The notes beneath the pieces were generated by a model. That model searched no databases and was not told the origin of the DNA. It worked only from the letters and a program-made list of their open reading frames with translations. A DNA stretch of 64,000 bases. Source: Rhodobacteraceae bacterium IMCC1335. GTDB lineage: Bacteria; Pseudomonadota; Alphaproteobacteria; Rhodobacterales; Rhodobacteraceae. This document shows positions 47,792-57,054 of the stretch, in pieces (position 1 is the first letter of the stretch; every line of letters starts with the position of its first letter). Location: the NCBI GenBank assembly GCA_039640495.1, contig CP046864.1, positions 1,054,001 to 1,118,000 of the forward strand. Reading direction: 5' to 3'. The translations under genes and the position numbers were made by a program.

Positions 47792-48697
47792 GTGACGACG
47801 CAAAAATCGCATCTGCTGCGTGCCACGATTTATATGTTCGGGGCGATTGCAAGCTTTACAGCCATGGCGGTTGCCGGGCGTGCTGTTAGCTTCCAACTTG
47901 ATACGTTTGAAATCATGCTGTTTCGCAGCGTGGTCGGGGCGGTTTTGGTGCTGGCCTTTGGCGTCTATTTTGGCCAAGTCAAAGAGATCTCAACGCGGCA
48001 TCTACCCGTTCATCTGGTGCGCAATATCTGCCATTTTACCGGTCAGAATTTATGGTTTTTTGCCATTACTGTGGTGCCGCTGGCCGAGGTATTTGCCTTG
48101 GAGTTCACCGCGCCTTTATGGGTTTTACTCTTGGCTCCCTTGGTGCTTGGCGAAACATTGAGCAAAACCCGCATGCTCGCCGGTGCTTTGGGGTTGCTTG
48201 GGGTGCTACTGGTCACCCGCCCCACGCCCGATACGCTAAGTTGGGGGGTAGTGGCAGGTGCGATGGCCGCGATTGGATTCGCCGGATCCATTATGGCGAC
48301 AAAACAATTGACGCGCAGCGAAACCATTTGGACAGTTTTGTTTTACATGACGTTGATGCAGCTGGTCTTTGGGGCTGTTTGCGCGGGCGCTGATGGCGAT
48401 ATCGCATTGCCATCTTTCAGCAACATGCCTTGGGTCGTGCTGATTGCCTGCGCTGGATTATTTGCGCATTTATGCTTGACCAGCGCTTTGTCTTTAGCCC
48501 CGGCCACCGTTGTGGTGCCGGTTGATTTATTGCGTTTGCCGGTGATCATGTTGGTCGGCTTTAGCCTATATGGTGAGGTGATTGACATCTATGTGGTGCT
48601 TGGAGCTTTGGTGATTTTTGGTGCCAATTATATCAATATTTGGATAGAAACCCGCGCTGTAAAACCGGCCTCTAAAGGCGCCGAGCCAACAGGTTGA
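47792..48697 (+). CDS. EamA (DMT-superfamily) transporter
   Basis: 301-residue membrane protein with ten hydrophobic segments and two EamA repeats. FTGQNLWFFAITVVPLAEVFALEFTAPLW in repeat one and ALSLAPATVVVPVDLLRLP in repeat two are typical of the family. Substrate unknown. The start is GTG 47792 with AAGGAAGG upstream. It is divergent from the P-loop ATPase gene. Confidence 0.85.
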   Translation: MTTQKSHLLRATIYMFGAIASFTAMAVAGRAVSFQLDTFEIMLFRSVVGAVLVLAFGVYFGQVKEISTRHLPVHLVRNICHFTGQNLWFFAITVVPLAEVFALEFTAPLWVLLLAPLVLGETLSKTRMLAGALGLLGVLLVTRPTPDTLSWGVVAGAMAAIGFAGSIMATKQLTRSETIWTVLFYMTLMQLVFGAVCAGADGDIALPSFSNMPWVVLIACAGLFAHLCLTSALSLAPATVVVPVDLLRLPVIMLVGFSLYGEVIDIYVVLGALVIFGANYINIWIETRAVKPASKGAEPTG

Positions 48698-48909
48698 CAG
48701 CATATTATCAGCAGGGTGGGCGGGCTCAAGCCCTGTCAATCGGGCGGGGGGATTTATAAAGCCACGCTTTGGGCTGCATCCGGCCGAGCGTGGGCTAAAT
48801 GGATTAGGGCTAGACAGCGCGGTCAGCAACGTTTTATGCATAGTGCGTGCGCGCCCGTTTGCAGTAGGGGCGGCGCGGGTCTAAGAGCTAAGCAAAAAGA
48901 GGTTTCGGT

Positions 48910-49773
48910 ATGATGCAGGTTGTGGTGGTGAAATGGGGTGATCGTTATTCTGCGAACCACGTGAACAACACGCTTTTAAATCTGCAGAAGATGGCATCGC
49001 GAAACGTGCGTTTTGTCTGCGTGACCGATGATCCAGAGGGGTTGGGTGATTTCATTGATGTTAAACCCTTTCCTGATTGGGGCGATTGGTATGAAACGAT
49101 GAAAAAAGGCTGCCGGCTGAAACTGTCTATTTTCGTTCCGGGCGTTTTGAATCCGGATCTGCCGACCGTATTTATTGATTTGGACACGATGATTTTGGGC
49201 GATGTGGCAAAATTAGTTGCCGATGTGGAAAAAACCGGTGGGATGTATATGTGCCGTGGGCATTATATTCCTTGGTGGCGGGCCATGCCCTTGGCGCGGT
49301 TGCTCGCGAAGAATTACTACTATTACGGCAATAGTCCGATTATGGCATTCTACCCCAGAGAATTTGCGGGCCTGCCCGACGCGTTTAAGAAAGAATTTGG
49401 CTATGTGCGCTGGCGTGGTATCACCCATAAATGGCCCCTTGATCGTATTTGTAAAACAGATGAGCGTTTTATCAGTTACTTTGCCCGCGGAAAAACTCGG
49501 GTCTTTTCGCGCGCATTGGCCAGTAAATTTACCACCGAATATATGACCGTGGGATGGGATTATTCTGCTTTCATATGCCGCTTGCCTTGGGTTCAGGCGC
49601 GCAGGAAATCACAGGTCGCTCTGACCTTTTCGGGGCATGCCCTGAAGCCCTCATTGGTAAAAGATATGAAAATTGGCACGCCCGTGATATCGCGCCATTA
49701 TCGTATGACGTGGAATTTTCCAAAGTTTTCCGAATACTGGTCAGATATGGAGCTCCCCACAAAACCCGAATGA
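48910..49773 (+). CDS. GT-A-like glycosyltransferase (putative)
   Basis: 287-residue soluble protein. MQVVVVKWGDRYSANHVNNTLLNLQK at the start and the acidic FIDLDTMILGDVAKL segment (about 92-106) match the nucleotide-sugar-binding region of GT-A-fold glycosyltransferases (GT8-like), in which the DxD Asp residues bind metal and UDP-sugar. The middle part is rich in aromatic residues (YIPWWRAMPLARLLAKNYYYYGNSP). Together with the Kdo genes and the PagL-like gene nearby it may act in envelope polysaccharide synthesis. Its stop overlaps the ATG of the decayed modA by a few bases (ATGA at 49770). Confidence 0.6.
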   Translation: MMQVVVVKWGDRYSANHVNNTLLNLQKMASRNVRFVCVTDDPEGLGDFIDVKPFPDWGDWYETMKKGCRLKLSIFVPGVLNPDLPTVFIDLDTMILGDVAKLVADVEKTGGMYMCRGHYIPWWRAMPLARLLAKNYYYYGNSPIMAFYPREFAGLPDAFKKEFGYVRWRGITHKWPLDRICKTDERFISYFARGKTRVFSRALASKFTTEYMTVGWDYSAFICRLPWVQARRKSQVALTFSGHALKPSLVKDMKIGTPVISRHYRMTWNFPKFSEYWSDMELPTKPE

Positions 49774-50532
49774 ATATTCGATTTCCTCATTTTTCATTGG
49801 TTTTCTGGGTTTTTTATTGTGTTTAAAAGCGGCCATAGCGGTGGCGAAACAGGCGCAAAAACCTCTGTTTATGCTCGCTGCAGCCAGTTTAAAAGATGCA
49901 TTAGAAGAGGGTGTAGCGCTGCAATCGGCGTTGCATGAGGGGCGGCCAATTATTACGTGTCTGGCAAGTGGCGGCGCTTAGGCGCGCCCGCCGATCTTAT
50001 CATTTCTGTCAATCGCGCTTTGGTAAATTTGCTTGTGGGGGAAGGCTTCATCAACCGAGCGCGGCCCGCGTTTTCAAACTAACTTGTGGTGGCCAGCAGC
50101 GTTGAGCCTGAGCAAAATATTGACTTTACCCGCCGCGAAACCTTCAAAGCCGCTTTAGCAGATGGCTATTTGGCGGTGGGGCATGTGGGCTCCGTGCCCG
50201 CGGGCCTCTATGCCCATCAGACGTTAACCTATTTTGATCTCTGGAGCGATTTAGCACCACAGATCCTACAGGTCGATCACGTACGCGCCGCGTTGCGGCT
50301 GGCACAGGTGAATGAGGCACGGCTTGCGATCGTCTACGCCTCAGATTTGGTTGCGCAAACCACGGTACATAAAGTGGCGTCAGTGCCCGAAGAAGCGCAT
50401 GAGCCTATCATTTACACGATCGGTCTTTTGTCTCAAAATTCAACTCAGGCGGCAGAAAATTTTGCGGATTTCTTTACCTCTCTCCCGGCTCTAGAGGTTT
50501 TTTATCACTTTGGGTTTACTCCGTTGCGTTAG
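49770..50532 (+). pseudogene. modA: Decayed modA (molybdate ABC transporter substrate-binding protein)
   Basis: Three frames in succession give a ModA-like protein: an N-terminal signal-like region from ATG 49770, a first frameshift near 49815-49825, then AAASLKDALEE (from about 49880), a stop TAG at 49979-49981 together with a loss of several residues, then APADLIISVNRAL to the stop TAA at 50080-50082, then a long intact end from about 50086 (VGHVGSVPAGLYAHQTL, YASDLVAQ, AENFADFF) to TAG 50530-50532. The motif order is that of ModA. At least one frameshift, one in-frame stop and a deletion mean it cannot make ModA. No modB or modC follows. The GT gene overlaps its start. Confidence 0.85.
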
Positions 50533-50584
50533 CAGCGTAAATCTCGTCTGGTGTAGAAGATACCAGTTGGATGTGGGCTATATT

Positions 50585-51094
50585 ATGGACGGAACTTTTG
50601 CAGTATTGACCTTGCTCGCTGGGTTTGCAGATATCTCACTATCGGACTGCAAGCCCAATTGTTATGCCGAGTCGCAAGTGCCGCAGCGGATCAGTATCTC
50701 TGCGGGCCAAGTCTATTATCAATTGGATCAAGTCGATACAGAAGTCTATCTTCGCAAAGAACCAGGGCGGGCCTACGGGCCATGGCGTATGGTCTATGGC
50801 GCCTCAGCAACGCAGAGACGTGATTATTGGGCCGGCGTGGGCGTACTCTACGAAGCAGCCCTTAAAACTGCGCCGATCTTTGCGCAGGTTCACCTCATGT
50901 CTGGGCTTTATGCACGCGGCGCAGGCGAGGATCTGGGCGGCCCTATTGAATTTCGTTCAGGGATCGAAGTTGGATATGATTTTGGATCAGCAGGCCGGCT
51001 TGCAGCGAGCTATGATCACCGCTCGAACGCGGGAATCTACGCAACCAATTTCGGTTTAGAAACTGTACAGCTGCGATATTCTTGGGGTCTTTAA
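50585..51094 (+). CDS. PagL-like lipid A deacylase / acyloxyacyl hydrolase
   Basis: 169-residue protein of the acyloxyacyl hydrolase (PF09411-like) group, outer-membrane beta-barrel enzymes that remove an acyl chain from lipid A. The catalytic segment is YDHRSNAGIYATNFGLETVQLRY (about 141-163): His and Ser in HRS and a Glu a short distance after. Alternating strands such as WAGVGVLYEAALK and FRSGIEVGYDFG fit a barrel. The signal peptide is weak; a longer frame opens at 50510 inside the modA pseudogene and is not preferred. It lies 53 bases after that pseudogene. Confidence 0.7.
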   Translation: MDGTFAVLTLLAGFADISLSDCKPNCYAESQVPQRISISAGQVYYQLDQVDTEVYLRKEPGRAYGPWRMVYGASATQRRDYWAGVGVLYEAALKTAPIFAQVHLMSGLYARGAGEDLGGPIEFRSGIEVGYDFGSAGRLAASYDHRSNAGIYATNFGLETVQLRYSWGL

Positions 51095-51275
51095 GGCGCT
51101 TCCTGTGGTTGACCTGACCCATCAGGGCATTTCTTCAGCATCGCTGACAACAACGTTCATTTTTTGGCCGAAAGGCTGGTGCGCTGCCTTTGCGCAACCT
51201 GCTGAGGCTTGTTCTGGTTGTGAAGGCTTTGATTATTAGCTACACCTTACGAGCACGTGAGAATGGGAGAAAAAC

Positions 51276-52292
51276 ATGAAAACGTTAATGCCTAAATTAT
51301 TTGTCTTTGCCATCGCGGGCGCGTTGGCAACGGAAACATTGGCAGAAGAATGGAACGTATCGGTGTGGGGAAAACGCCGTGCCTTCACAGAGCATATTCA
51401 TAAATTGGGCGAATTGCTTGATCAAAAGACAAACGGCGAATTCACGCTGAATATCAGCTATGGTGGTTTGTCCAAAAACAAAGAAAACCTCGATGGAATT
51501 AGTATTGGCGCGTTTGAAATGGCGCAGTTCTGCGCCGGTTATCATGCCGATAAAAACCGCGTCGTGACCGTTTTGGAACTGCCCTTTTTGGGCGTTGAAA
51601 ATCTAGCGCAAGAAGTGGCGGTTTCTGCTGCTGTTTATGCGCATCCCGCCGCCACCGAAGAAATGGCGCAGTGGAATGCGAAGCTGCTGATGACTTCACC
51701 GATGCCACAATATAACTTGGTCGGCACGGGCGAGCCCAGAACCGCGCTGAGTGATTTTGAAGGCATGCGGGTGCGCGCCACTGGCGGTTTGGGAAAAGCC
51801 TTCGCTGCTGCGGGCAGCGTTCCAACATCGGTGACGGCAACAGAAGCCTATCAAGCGATGGAATCTGGCGTTGTTGACACGGTGGCCTTTGCGCAGCACG
51901 CGCATTTGTCTTTCGGTACAATCAACCAAGCCGATTGGTGGACGGCGAATTTGAACCCCGGCACGGTGAATTGCCCCGTCGTGGTCAATATTGATGCCTA
52001 TGAGTCTTTGTCAGACGCGCATCGCGAAGCGTTGGATGGATCTGTGCAGGAAGCGCTTGATCATTACGTAGCCAATTATGGTGAGTTGTTGGCCAAATGG
52101 GATTCCGTCTTGGCTGAGAAAGGCGTGACAAAAGTTGAGATTAGTGCCGATGTAATCGATGCGTTCCGCGCCAAAGCAGCGGATCCGATCCGCGATGCTT
52201 GGATCGCAGACATGGAAGCTCAGGGGCTGCCAGGTCAAGAGCTCTATGATCTGGTGATGTCCACTTTGGCAGAGGCCAAAGCGGCCAATTAA
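51276..52292 (+). CDS. dctP: TRAP transporter substrate-binding protein (DctP type)
   Basis: 338-residue periplasmic binding protein. A signal peptide (KLFVFAIAGALATETLAEE) is followed by the TRAP-T DctP fold, including GISIGAFEMAQFCAGYH (about 75-91) and the helix with LSDFEGMRVRATGGLGKAF (about 161-179), which carries the conserved Arg that binds the carboxylate. The C-terminal part is long and helical. It delivers an organic acid to the DctQM membrane pair downstream; the substrate is not decidable. GGGAGA precedes the ATG. A hairpin lies between this gene and dctQ. Confidence 0.92.
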   Translation: MKTLMPKLFVFAIAGALATETLAEEWNVSVWGKRRAFTEHIHKLGELLDQKTNGEFTLNISYGGLSKNKENLDGISIGAFEMAQFCAGYHADKNRVVTVLELPFLGVENLAQEVAVSAAVYAHPAATEEMAQWNAKLLMTSPMPQYNLVGTGEPRTALSDFEGMRVRATGGLGKAFAAAGSVPTSVTATEAYQAMESGVVDTVAFAQHAHLSFGTINQADWWTANLNPGTVNCPVVVNIDAYESLSDAHREALDGSVQEALDHYVANYGELLAKWDSVLAEKGVTKVEISADVIDAFRAKAADPIRDAWIADMEAQGLPGQELYDLVMSTLAEAKAAN

Positions 52293-52312
52293 ACCAGTTA
52301 AGAAAAATGATG

Positions 52313-52335
52313 GGCCGCCCCGGATCGGGGCGGTC
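52313..52335 (+). terminator. Hairpin between dctP and dctQ
   Basis: CCGCCCCG pairs perfectly with CGGGGCGG around a GAT loop, extended by two more pairs (one G-T). It starts 20 bases after the dctP stop. Such hairpins often stop part of the transcription or protect the upstream mRNA, giving more binding protein than permease. No long T run follows, so stabilisation is as likely as termination. Confidence 0.6.
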
Positions 52336-52364
52336 TGCTTATATCTAAAAGCTCGGAGGGTGAA

Positions 52365-52994
52365 ATGGCAGGATCTGCGGCGGTACTAGAAGATTCAAGC
52401 CTTCTGAGCCGGCTTGATCGCGCTTTGCTTCCGATTGAGCGATTTTGCGCCTTGATTAGCGGGCTGGCGATTTTTTCATTGATGTTTTTGGCAGCTTATT
52501 CGGTGACAGGTCGTAAATTTTTCGCCTCTCCCTTAGCGGGCTATGTTGATTACATCGAAGCAGCAATGCCCGTCATCGCGATCATGGGCGTCTCTTACGT
52601 GCAACGTGATGGTACCCATATCCGCATGGACATGCTGGTCTCGGCCTTAAAAGGGCGCGTGCTTTGGCTGTTTGAGCTGCTATCTGTATTATTGATTTTG
52701 GTCTTGATGATGGCTCTTACTTGGGGAGCATGGGAGCATTTTGATCGCTCTTTTGACTGCGCCCGCCCTTTATGTAGCCGTGACAGCTCAGTTGATATCG
52801 GCATTCCAGTCTGGCCCTCAAAGCTTATTGTTCCCGTGGCCTTTGCGGTGTTGTGCTTGCGGTTGCTGTTGCAGGCGTTTGGATATGGCCGGGCTTTGAT
52901 CTTTGGCTTGGAAAACCCGGTTGCCGTACCTTTGACCCTAAGCGTGGCCGAGCAGGCAAAGCTTGAAGCGCAGGCGTTGGAAGGGGCGGATTGA
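52365..52994 (+). CDS. dctQ: TRAP transporter small permease (DctQ type)
   Basis: 209-residue membrane protein with four hydrophobic segments, as usual for DctQ: ISGLAIFSLMFLAAYSVTGRKF (about 25-46), YIEAAMPVIAIMGVSYVQRDGTHIRMDM, LFELLSVLLILVLMMALTWGAWEHF and a last one ending IVPVAFAVLCLRLLLQAFG. It joins DctM to the periplasmic binding protein. GGAGGG precedes the start. The stop overlaps the dctM start by one base (TGATG). Confidence 0.92.
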   Translation: MAGSAAVLEDSSLLSRLDRALLPIERFCALISGLAIFSLMFLAAYSVTGRKFFASPLAGYVDYIEAAMPVIAIMGVSYVQRDGTHIRMDMLVSALKGRVLWLFELLSVLLILVLMMALTWGAWEHFDRSFDCARPLCSRDSSVDIGIPVWPSKLIVPVAFAVLCLRLLLQAFGYGRALIFGLENPVAVPLTLSVAEQAKLEAQALEGAD

Positions 52995-54394
52995 TGGATA
53001 ATATTACGATCGGCCTTTATGTCAGCACGGGCATGCTGGTTATGGTGCTGCTCGGGATGCGCGTGGCCTTCGCGGCAGGTCTGGCGGGGTTTGTTGGCTT
53101 GGTATGGCTACGGTGGAATGGGTTTGATTATGACCCTGCGAAGTTCGGAAAAGCCTTGCAAATCAGCGTGAAAGTGGCGGGATTGACGCCGCATTCCAAG
53201 GTAAGCGCGCAGGTTCTAAGCCTAATTCCGGTGTTTATATTGATCGGTTATCTGGCCTATTATGCAAAATTGACCGTGGCGTTGTTCGAAGCGGCCAAAC
53301 GTTGGATTGCCTGGGTGCCCGGTGGCTTGGCGGTATCAACGGTGTTTGCAACTGCGGGCTTTGCGGCGGTGTCGGGCGCTTCGGTGGCCACGGCGGCGGT
53401 GTTTGCGCGGATCGCCATTCCGGAGATGTTGAAAATTGGCTATAATAAGCAGTTTGCGGCGGGTGTTGTGGCCGCTGGAGGAACGCTGGCCTCGTTGATC
53501 CCGCCCTCTGCCATTCTGGTGATCTATGCGATTATCGTTGAGCAAGATGTGGGCAAGCTGTTGCTTGCGGGCTTCATTCCGGGCGCTTTTTCGGCCATCA
53601 TCTATGCCACTTTAATCATTGGAATCGCGGTGAGTTTTAAAACAGTAGGGCCGCCAGTATCCGGGTTCACCTGGCGCGAACGCTTCGAAAGCCTGCCGCC
53701 GGCGCTGCCGATTGTGGCCGTTGTGGTGATCATTATTTTCTTCGTTTACAACCCGTTTGGCGAAGCTTGGGGCACGCCGACGGAAGGCGGCGCGGTCGGT
53801 GCGTTTATCGTGTTTGTGATGGCGCTCTATCGGGGGATGCGCTGGAAGCAGCTGGGTGAAGCCTTGTTGGAAACCGCAAAGTTGACGGTGATGATTTTCA
53901 CTATCATCTGGGGTGTTTTGATTTATGTGCGGTTTTTGGGCTTTGCCAAACTGCCTGATGCGTTTTCGGATTGGATTACATCGCTGGATATGGCGCCCAT
54001 GTTAATTTTGATTTGCATCCTATTGGCCTATGCGGTGCTGGGCATGTTTATGGATGCGATTGGGATGTTATTGCTGACCTTGCCGGTCGTGTATCCGGCG
54101 GTGATGGCGCTGAATGGCGGGGAAATGGTCTCTGCCGCAGATAGCGCCTTTGGCATGTCTGGCACGATGTGCGCGATTTGGTTCGGAATTCTGGTGGTGA
54201 AAATGGCCGAGTTTTGCTTGATCACGCCACCCATCGGTTTGAATTGCTTTGTGGTGGCGGGTGTGCGTGATGATTTGAGCGTTCAAGACGTGTTCAAAGG
54301 GGTTATGCCTTTTTTCCTTGCGGATGCAGTGACGATTGCGCTTTTGGTCAGCTTTCCCTCGATCGTGCTTTGGCTTCCATCACTCGCTTCGTAG
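52994..54394 (+). CDS. dctM: TRAP transporter large permease (DctM type)
   Basis: 466-residue membrane protein with about 12 hydrophobic segments, the ion-coupled channel of the TRAP system. Motifs such as GYNKQFAAGVVAAGGTLASLIPPSAILVIYAIIVEQDVGKLLLAGFIPG and, near the end, VKMAEFCLITPPIGLNCFVVAG are family hallmarks. ATG 52994 overlaps the dctQ stop; a TTG three bases earlier is not preferred. It is convergent with kdsA, only 19 bases away. Confidence 0.93.
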   Translation: MDNITIGLYVSTGMLVMVLLGMRVAFAAGLAGFVGLVWLRWNGFDYDPAKFGKALQISVKVAGLTPHSKVSAQVLSLIPVFILIGYLAYYAKLTVALFEAAKRWIAWVPGGLAVSTVFATAGFAAVSGASVATAAVFARIAIPEMLKIGYNKQFAAGVVAAGGTLASLIPPSAILVIYAIIVEQDVGKLLLAGFIPGAFSAIIYATLIIGIAVSFKTVGPPVSGFTWRERFESLPPALPIVAVVVIIIFFVYNPFGEAWGTPTEGGAVGAFIVFVMALYRGMRWKQLGEALLETAKLTVMIFTIIWGVLIYVRFLGFAKLPDAFSDWITSLDMAPMLILICILLAYAVLGMFMDAIGMLLLTLPVVYPAVMALNGGEMVSAADSAFGMSGTMCAIWFGILVVKMAEFCLITPPIGLNCFVVAGVRDDLSVQDVFKGVMPFFLADAVTIALLVSFPSIVLWLPSLAS

Positions 54395-54413
54395 ATAGGG
54401 TGGTTTGAGCTTT

Positions 54414-55241
54414 CTAGAGGCTTTTGCGCAGCGCATCAAACCCGCGCAGTTCTTTGATCAAATCACCCATTTGATCGACAGGAATCATATTTGGGCCATC
54501 GCTTGGCGCGGTGTCCGGGTCTTGATGGGTTTCGATAAACAGCGCAGCAATGCCAACCGCGCAGGCGGCTCTGGCCAGAACCGGCGCGAATTCGCGCTGA
54601 CCCCCTGATGTATTGCCTTGCCCGCCCGGTTGTTGAACCGAATGCGTGGCGTCAAACACCACCGGATAACCAGTATTGGCCATAATCGGCAGGCCGCGAA
54701 AATCACTGACCAAAGTGTTATAGCCAAAGGAGGTGCCCCGGTCGCAGAGCAAAATTCGATCATTGCCGGTGCTGGCGATTTTATCGGCCACATTCTGCAT
54801 ATCCCAAGGCGCCAAAAACTGGCCTTTTTTAACGTTGATTGCGCGGCCGGTTTTTCCCGCCGCCAAAAGCAAATCGGTTTGCCGGCATAAAAATGCGGGA
54901 ATTTGCAAAATATCCACCACGCCGGCGGCTGTTTGGCACTGCGCTGCCTCATGCACATCGGTTAGAATGGGGCAGCCAAATGCCGCGCGTATATCGCTCA
55001 GAATGCGCAAACCTTCTTCAATTCCAAGGCCCCGCTGCGTGTTTATTGAAGATCTATTGGCTTTATCATAGCTCGCCTTGAAGATGAATTGGGTACCACT
55101 TTTTGCACAGGCCTCAGCAATTTTTTCGGCCATCATGAAGGCGTGATTGCGGTTTTCCAGCTGGCAGGGGCCTGTGATCAGCGCGAACGGGTTGGTGCCG
55201 CCAATGGCAATATTGCCTACTTTTATGATTTTATCCTGCAT
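54414..55241 (-). CDS. kdsA: 3-deoxy-8-phosphooctulonate synthase
   Basis: 275-residue enzyme that joins phosphoenolpyruvate and D-arabinose 5-phosphate to make Kdo 8-phosphate. The signatures are [19 protein letters not shown] (about 17-35), [20 protein letters not shown] (about 51-70), [10 protein letters not shown], and [20 protein letters not shown] (about 169-188). Length is normal. It is the last gene of a four-gene run with kdsB, kdsD and an epimerase, and starts one base after kdsB. Confidence 0.96.
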   Translation of the reverse strand: MQDKIIKVGNIAIGGTNPFALITGPCQLENRNHAFMMAEKIAEACAKSGTQFIFKASYDKANRSSINTQRGLGIEEGLRILSDIRAAFGCPILTDVHEAAQCQTAAGVVDILQIPAFLCRQTDLLLAAGKTGRAINVKKGQFLAPWDMQNVADKIASTGNDRILLCDRGTSFGYNTLVSDFRGLPIMANTGYPVVFDATHSVQQPGGQGNTSGGQREFAPVLARAACAVGIAALFIETHQDPDTAPSDGPNMIPVDQMGDLIKELRGFDALRKSL

Positions 55242-55242
55242 A

Positions 55243-56034
55243 TCAACCCTCTATCACGCTTTCTATTCGCGCCACGTCTTCGGGGTTGTTTAATTCCCAA
55301 AACACTTTGCCGCGTGCGTCGACTTCGACGCATTTGACCTTGCGCCCATTTTCCAAAAAGCGCAGCTGCTCCAAACCTTCCAGACCTTCTAAAGGACCTT
55401 GTGGCCAGGTTAAATACTCCGCCAAGGCGCTGGGCCGATAGGCGTAAACGCCCACATGATGAAAGGCGGGCAGGGGGGCTGCATTGGGCAGCGCGCTGAG
55501 ATCGATAAAGGGCAACACCTCTTTTGAAAAATACAACGCGTGCTGGTTGTTGTCGAAAACCGCGGTGGTCCCGCCCACCCGCCCGTTGCGGCGGTCTTCC
55601 AAGAAATGCCCATGCGTCAGACGATCAAGGCGCAAGACCGGCGTGGCCATTTCTGCGGTCGGATCGTCTTGCATCGCCTTGATGAGCTTTTCAACAAACC
55701 AAGCCGGGGTGAGCGGCGCATCGCCTTGCAAGTTGACAATCAGGTCTGAGGTCAACTTTGCCCTTTCCACCGCTTCCGCGCAGCGTTCGGTGCCATTCGC
55801 GCATTGCTCTGAGGTCATGATAACCTTGGCCCCAAACAGCTCTACCGCCTCGGCGATGCGGCGATCATCCGTGGCGATAAACACATCCTCAACGCCCTTG
55901 ACAGCTCTGGCTGCCTGCCAACTGAGCTCGATAAGCGACTTTTGCGCGCCATTTGGCAGTTGCAGTTGTACCAGGGGCTTTCCAGGAAAACGAGAGCTGG
56001 CATAGCGGGCGGGGATGATAATGCTGGTTTTCAT
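55243..56034 (-). CDS. kdsB: CMP-Kdo synthetase (3-deoxy-manno-octulosonate cytidylyltransferase)
   Basis: 263-residue enzyme that activates Kdo with CTP for lipid A-core or capsule assembly. The N-terminus [19 protein letters not shown] (about 5-23) and the nucleotide-binding [12 protein letters not shown] (about 99-110) match the family, as does [16 protein letters not shown] further on. Length is normal. Its start overlaps the kdsD stop by four bases, so the two are coupled. Confidence 0.96.
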   Translation of the reverse strand: MKTSIIIPARYASSRFPGKPLVQLQLPNGAQKSLIELSWQAARAVKGVEDVFIATDDRRIAEAVELFGAKVIMTSEQCANGTERCAEAVERAKLTSDLIVNLQGDAPLTPAWFVEKLIKAMQDDPTAEMATPVLRLDRLTHGHFLEDRRNGRVGGTTAVFDNNQHALYFSKEVLPFIDLSALPNAAPLPAFHHVGVYAYRPSALAEYLTWPQGPLEGLEGLEQLRFLENGRKVKCVEVDARGKVFWELNNPEDVARIESVIEG

Positions 56035-56996
56035 GCCACGCCCGCGCGCAATAAATCGTGGATATGCAATATACCACAGGCTGTTCCAGCGTTATCCACC
56101 ACGATAAGGACCGAGATTTTATGCGTGTTCATTATTCGCAGCCCATCTGCTGCAAAATCATCTTCGGCGATAGTGATCGGGGTCGGGCTGGCAATGTCAG
56201 CTGCGGTTTTATCCATCAAGCCCTGCATATGACGGCGCAAATCCCCATCTGATATCAACCCGGTGAGCCTATCATTTTCAATCAGAGCGGCCACGCCAAA
56301 GCCCTTGGATGTCATTTCCAGCAAGGTGTCCGCCATCGAGCTTTTGGCTGAGACAATCGGCAGTTTTTCCGGCCCATGCATCAACTGGCCCGCGCGCATC
56401 ATTTGGGCACCCAGCTTGCCACCGGGATGAAAGGTTTGAAAGTTTTCGGCGCGAAAGTTGCGCTGCTGCATCAAGGCAACCGCGAGGGCATCGCCCAAGG
56501 CCAATGCCAAAGTTGTTGAGGTGGTTGGGGCCAAGCCAATCGGGCAGGCCTCGGGCGCATCGGGAAGCGTGAGTTTGAAGGTTGCAGCTTTGCTCAGCGT
56601 GCTTGCACCATTCGAGGAAATCGCGGCCATTGGAATTGAAAACCGCCGCGTATGCGCGATCATATCTTTCAGCTCGGCGGTTTCGCCGGAATTGGAAATC
56701 AGCAGGCAGAGATCCTGCGGGCCAATCATCCCAAGATCACCATGGCTGGCTTCGGTTGCGTGGATGAAATAGGAGGGTGTGCCGGTGCTGGCAAATGTGG
56801 CCGCAATTTTGCGCCCGATATGGCCAGATTTCCCAACTCCTGAAACGATCACCCGCCCTTGGCAGGCCAGCATAGCTTCGGTTGCGGCCTGAAAATCAGC
56901 TGGTAAATGCCTCGCCAGTTTGGCCAGGGCGGCGGCTTCGGTGTCTAAGACGCGCTGCGCATGTTGCAGGATACTGCTCGCGGCGGGATCTGGCAT
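56031..56996 (-). CDS. kdsD: Arabinose-5-phosphate isomerase (KpsF/GutQ/KdsD family)
   Basis: 321-residue isomerase that makes D-arabinose 5-phosphate from ribulose 5-phosphate, the first step toward Kdo. The SIS domain (about 40-180) has VSGVGKSGHIGRKIAATFAS and ISNSGETAELKDM; two CBS domains follow (about 200-321; ALIENDRLTGLISDGDLRRHMQG). Length is normal. With KdsA and KdsB it covers three of the four Kdo steps. The phosphatase KdsC is not encoded in the window. Confidence 0.95.
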   Translation of the reverse strand: MPDPAASSILQHAQRVLDTEAAALAKLARHLPADFQAATEAMLACQGRVIVSGVGKSGHIGRKIAATFASTGTPSYFIHATEASHGDLGMIGPQDLCLLISNSGETAELKDMIAHTRRFSIPMAAISSNGASTLSKAATFKLTLPDAPEACPIGLAPTTSTTLALALGDALAVALMQQRNFRAENFQTFHPGGKLGAQMMRAGQLMHGPEKLPIVSAKSSMADTLLEMTSKGFGVAALIENDRLTGLISDGDLRRHMQGLMDKTAADIASPTPITIAEDDFAADGLRIMNTHKISVLIVVDNAGTACGILHIHDLLRAGVA

Positions 56997-57054
56997 CGTG
57001 TTTCATCCTTTAGGTGTGCATCATTTTACGGCGCTTTGCCGCGCCGTTCAAACC

